From contig NZ_RDQM01000005.1 of NCBI RefSeq assembly GCF_003703475.1, positions 151,261-215,260 on the forward strand: a DNA stretch of 64,000 nucleotides, given 5' to 3'. Source of the stretch: Allofranklinella schreckenbergeri. Lineage in GTDB: Bacteria > Pseudomonadota > Gammaproteobacteria > Burkholderiales > Burkholderiaceae_C. The first letter of the stretch is position 1. Each line of letters starts with the position of its first letter. This document shows positions 63,877 through 64,000 of this stretch, in pieces. The notes under the pieces are model-generated. The model had not been told where the DNA came from. It saw nothing but the letters and a program-made list of their open reading frames with translations, and did no database searches. The position numbers and the translations under genes were made by a program.

Positions 63877-64000
63877 GAGCGTGTTATGCACTTTTCCGAG
63901 AGGTGGTGCTGAGCTTGGATACAGTGCCAGCATGTCTCGCAAGCCTTACCCCAGTGATGTCAGCGATGAAGAATGGAGCTTTGTCGCCCCTTATCTGATC
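63877..64000 (+). mobile_element. IS5-family insertion sequence, left end (continues past window)
   Basis: The terminal inverted repeat starts GAGCGTGTTATGCACTTT at 63877, preceded by TA, and is followed 55 bp later by a transposase start. The same 18-bp end bounds the MITE at 45978-46247. Confidence 0.85.
63932..64000 (+). CDS. IS5-family transposase, N-terminal fragment (3' end outside window)
   Basis: ATG 63932 opens a frame reading MSRKPYPSDVSDEEWSFVAP and continuing past the window edge. The phrase YPSDVSDEEW is the standard N-terminus of IS5-family (IS427/IS1031-like) transposases with the DUF4096 domain. Only 23 codons are visible. Confidence 0.85.
   Translation, partial: MSRKPYPSDVSDEEWSFVAPYLI

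Overview
The window is chromosomal DNA of a GC-rich betaproteobacterium, most likely a member of the Comamonadaceae (Burkholderiales). The evidence is the order tRNA-Tyr, tRNA-Gly, tRNA-Thr, tuf, tRNA-Trp, secE, nusG; the DUF1631 protein; a Bug-type periplasmic binding protein; the glutarate cluster gcdR/gcdH/CoA-transferase; and the overall protein character. Almost all of it is dense core genome. No prophage, CRISPR array or large island is visible.

Layout. 1-6138: 3' end of metH, a small exported protein, cca, a GST, 5-formyl-THF cyclo-ligase and a soluble lytic transglycosylase. 6295-10757: maeB and rep, divergent. 10971-13730: minus-strand translation/transcription block (tRNA-Tyr, Gly, Thr, tuf, tRNA-Trp, secE, nusG). 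13776-21579: a large hybrid sensor kinase, then pilB-pilC-pilD-coaE, mostly with visibly lower GC than its flanks. 21685-29575: FAD monooxygenase, HAD phosphatase, ispD, ispF, gpsA, kdsD and a second GspE/PilB-type ATPase. 29798-38639 (minus): DUF1631 protein, secF, secD, yajC, a metallophosphatase and miaB. 38810-43251: exported protein and the glutarate catabolism genes. 43384-45724: TauE/SafE and MFS transporters. 45978-46247: a MITE. 46337-49801: yacG, rfbB, rfbD, the brnTA toxin-antitoxin pair and a SWIB-domain protein. 50105-53594: cobQ, a Bug solute-binding protein and a bacterioferritin lacking the haem-ligand Met52. 53913-58956: a methyltransferase, then a cobalamin riboswitch controlling a PepSY membrane protein translationally coupled to a TonB-dependent receptor. 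59243-63533: LysE exporter with divergent LysR regulator, glpQ and a lipase-like lipoprotein. 63877-64000: left end of an IS5-family insertion sequence.

The most unusual signal is a family of about 80-bp AT-rich palindromic repeats, 17 recognisable copies, all intergenic. Each has paired outer arms around AATCAAA and a central hairpin with a conserved TTGTTTC-like loop closed by CC/GG. Several copies have different arm or stem sequences that nevertheless stay complementary, which points to selection on a folded structure. The second notable item is the B12-riboswitch-controlled PepSY/TonB-receptor operon, which suggests a corrinoid uptake and reduction module rather than a siderophore system. 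The third is a 270-bp MITE whose ends match the first 18 bases of the IS that begins at the right edge of the window.
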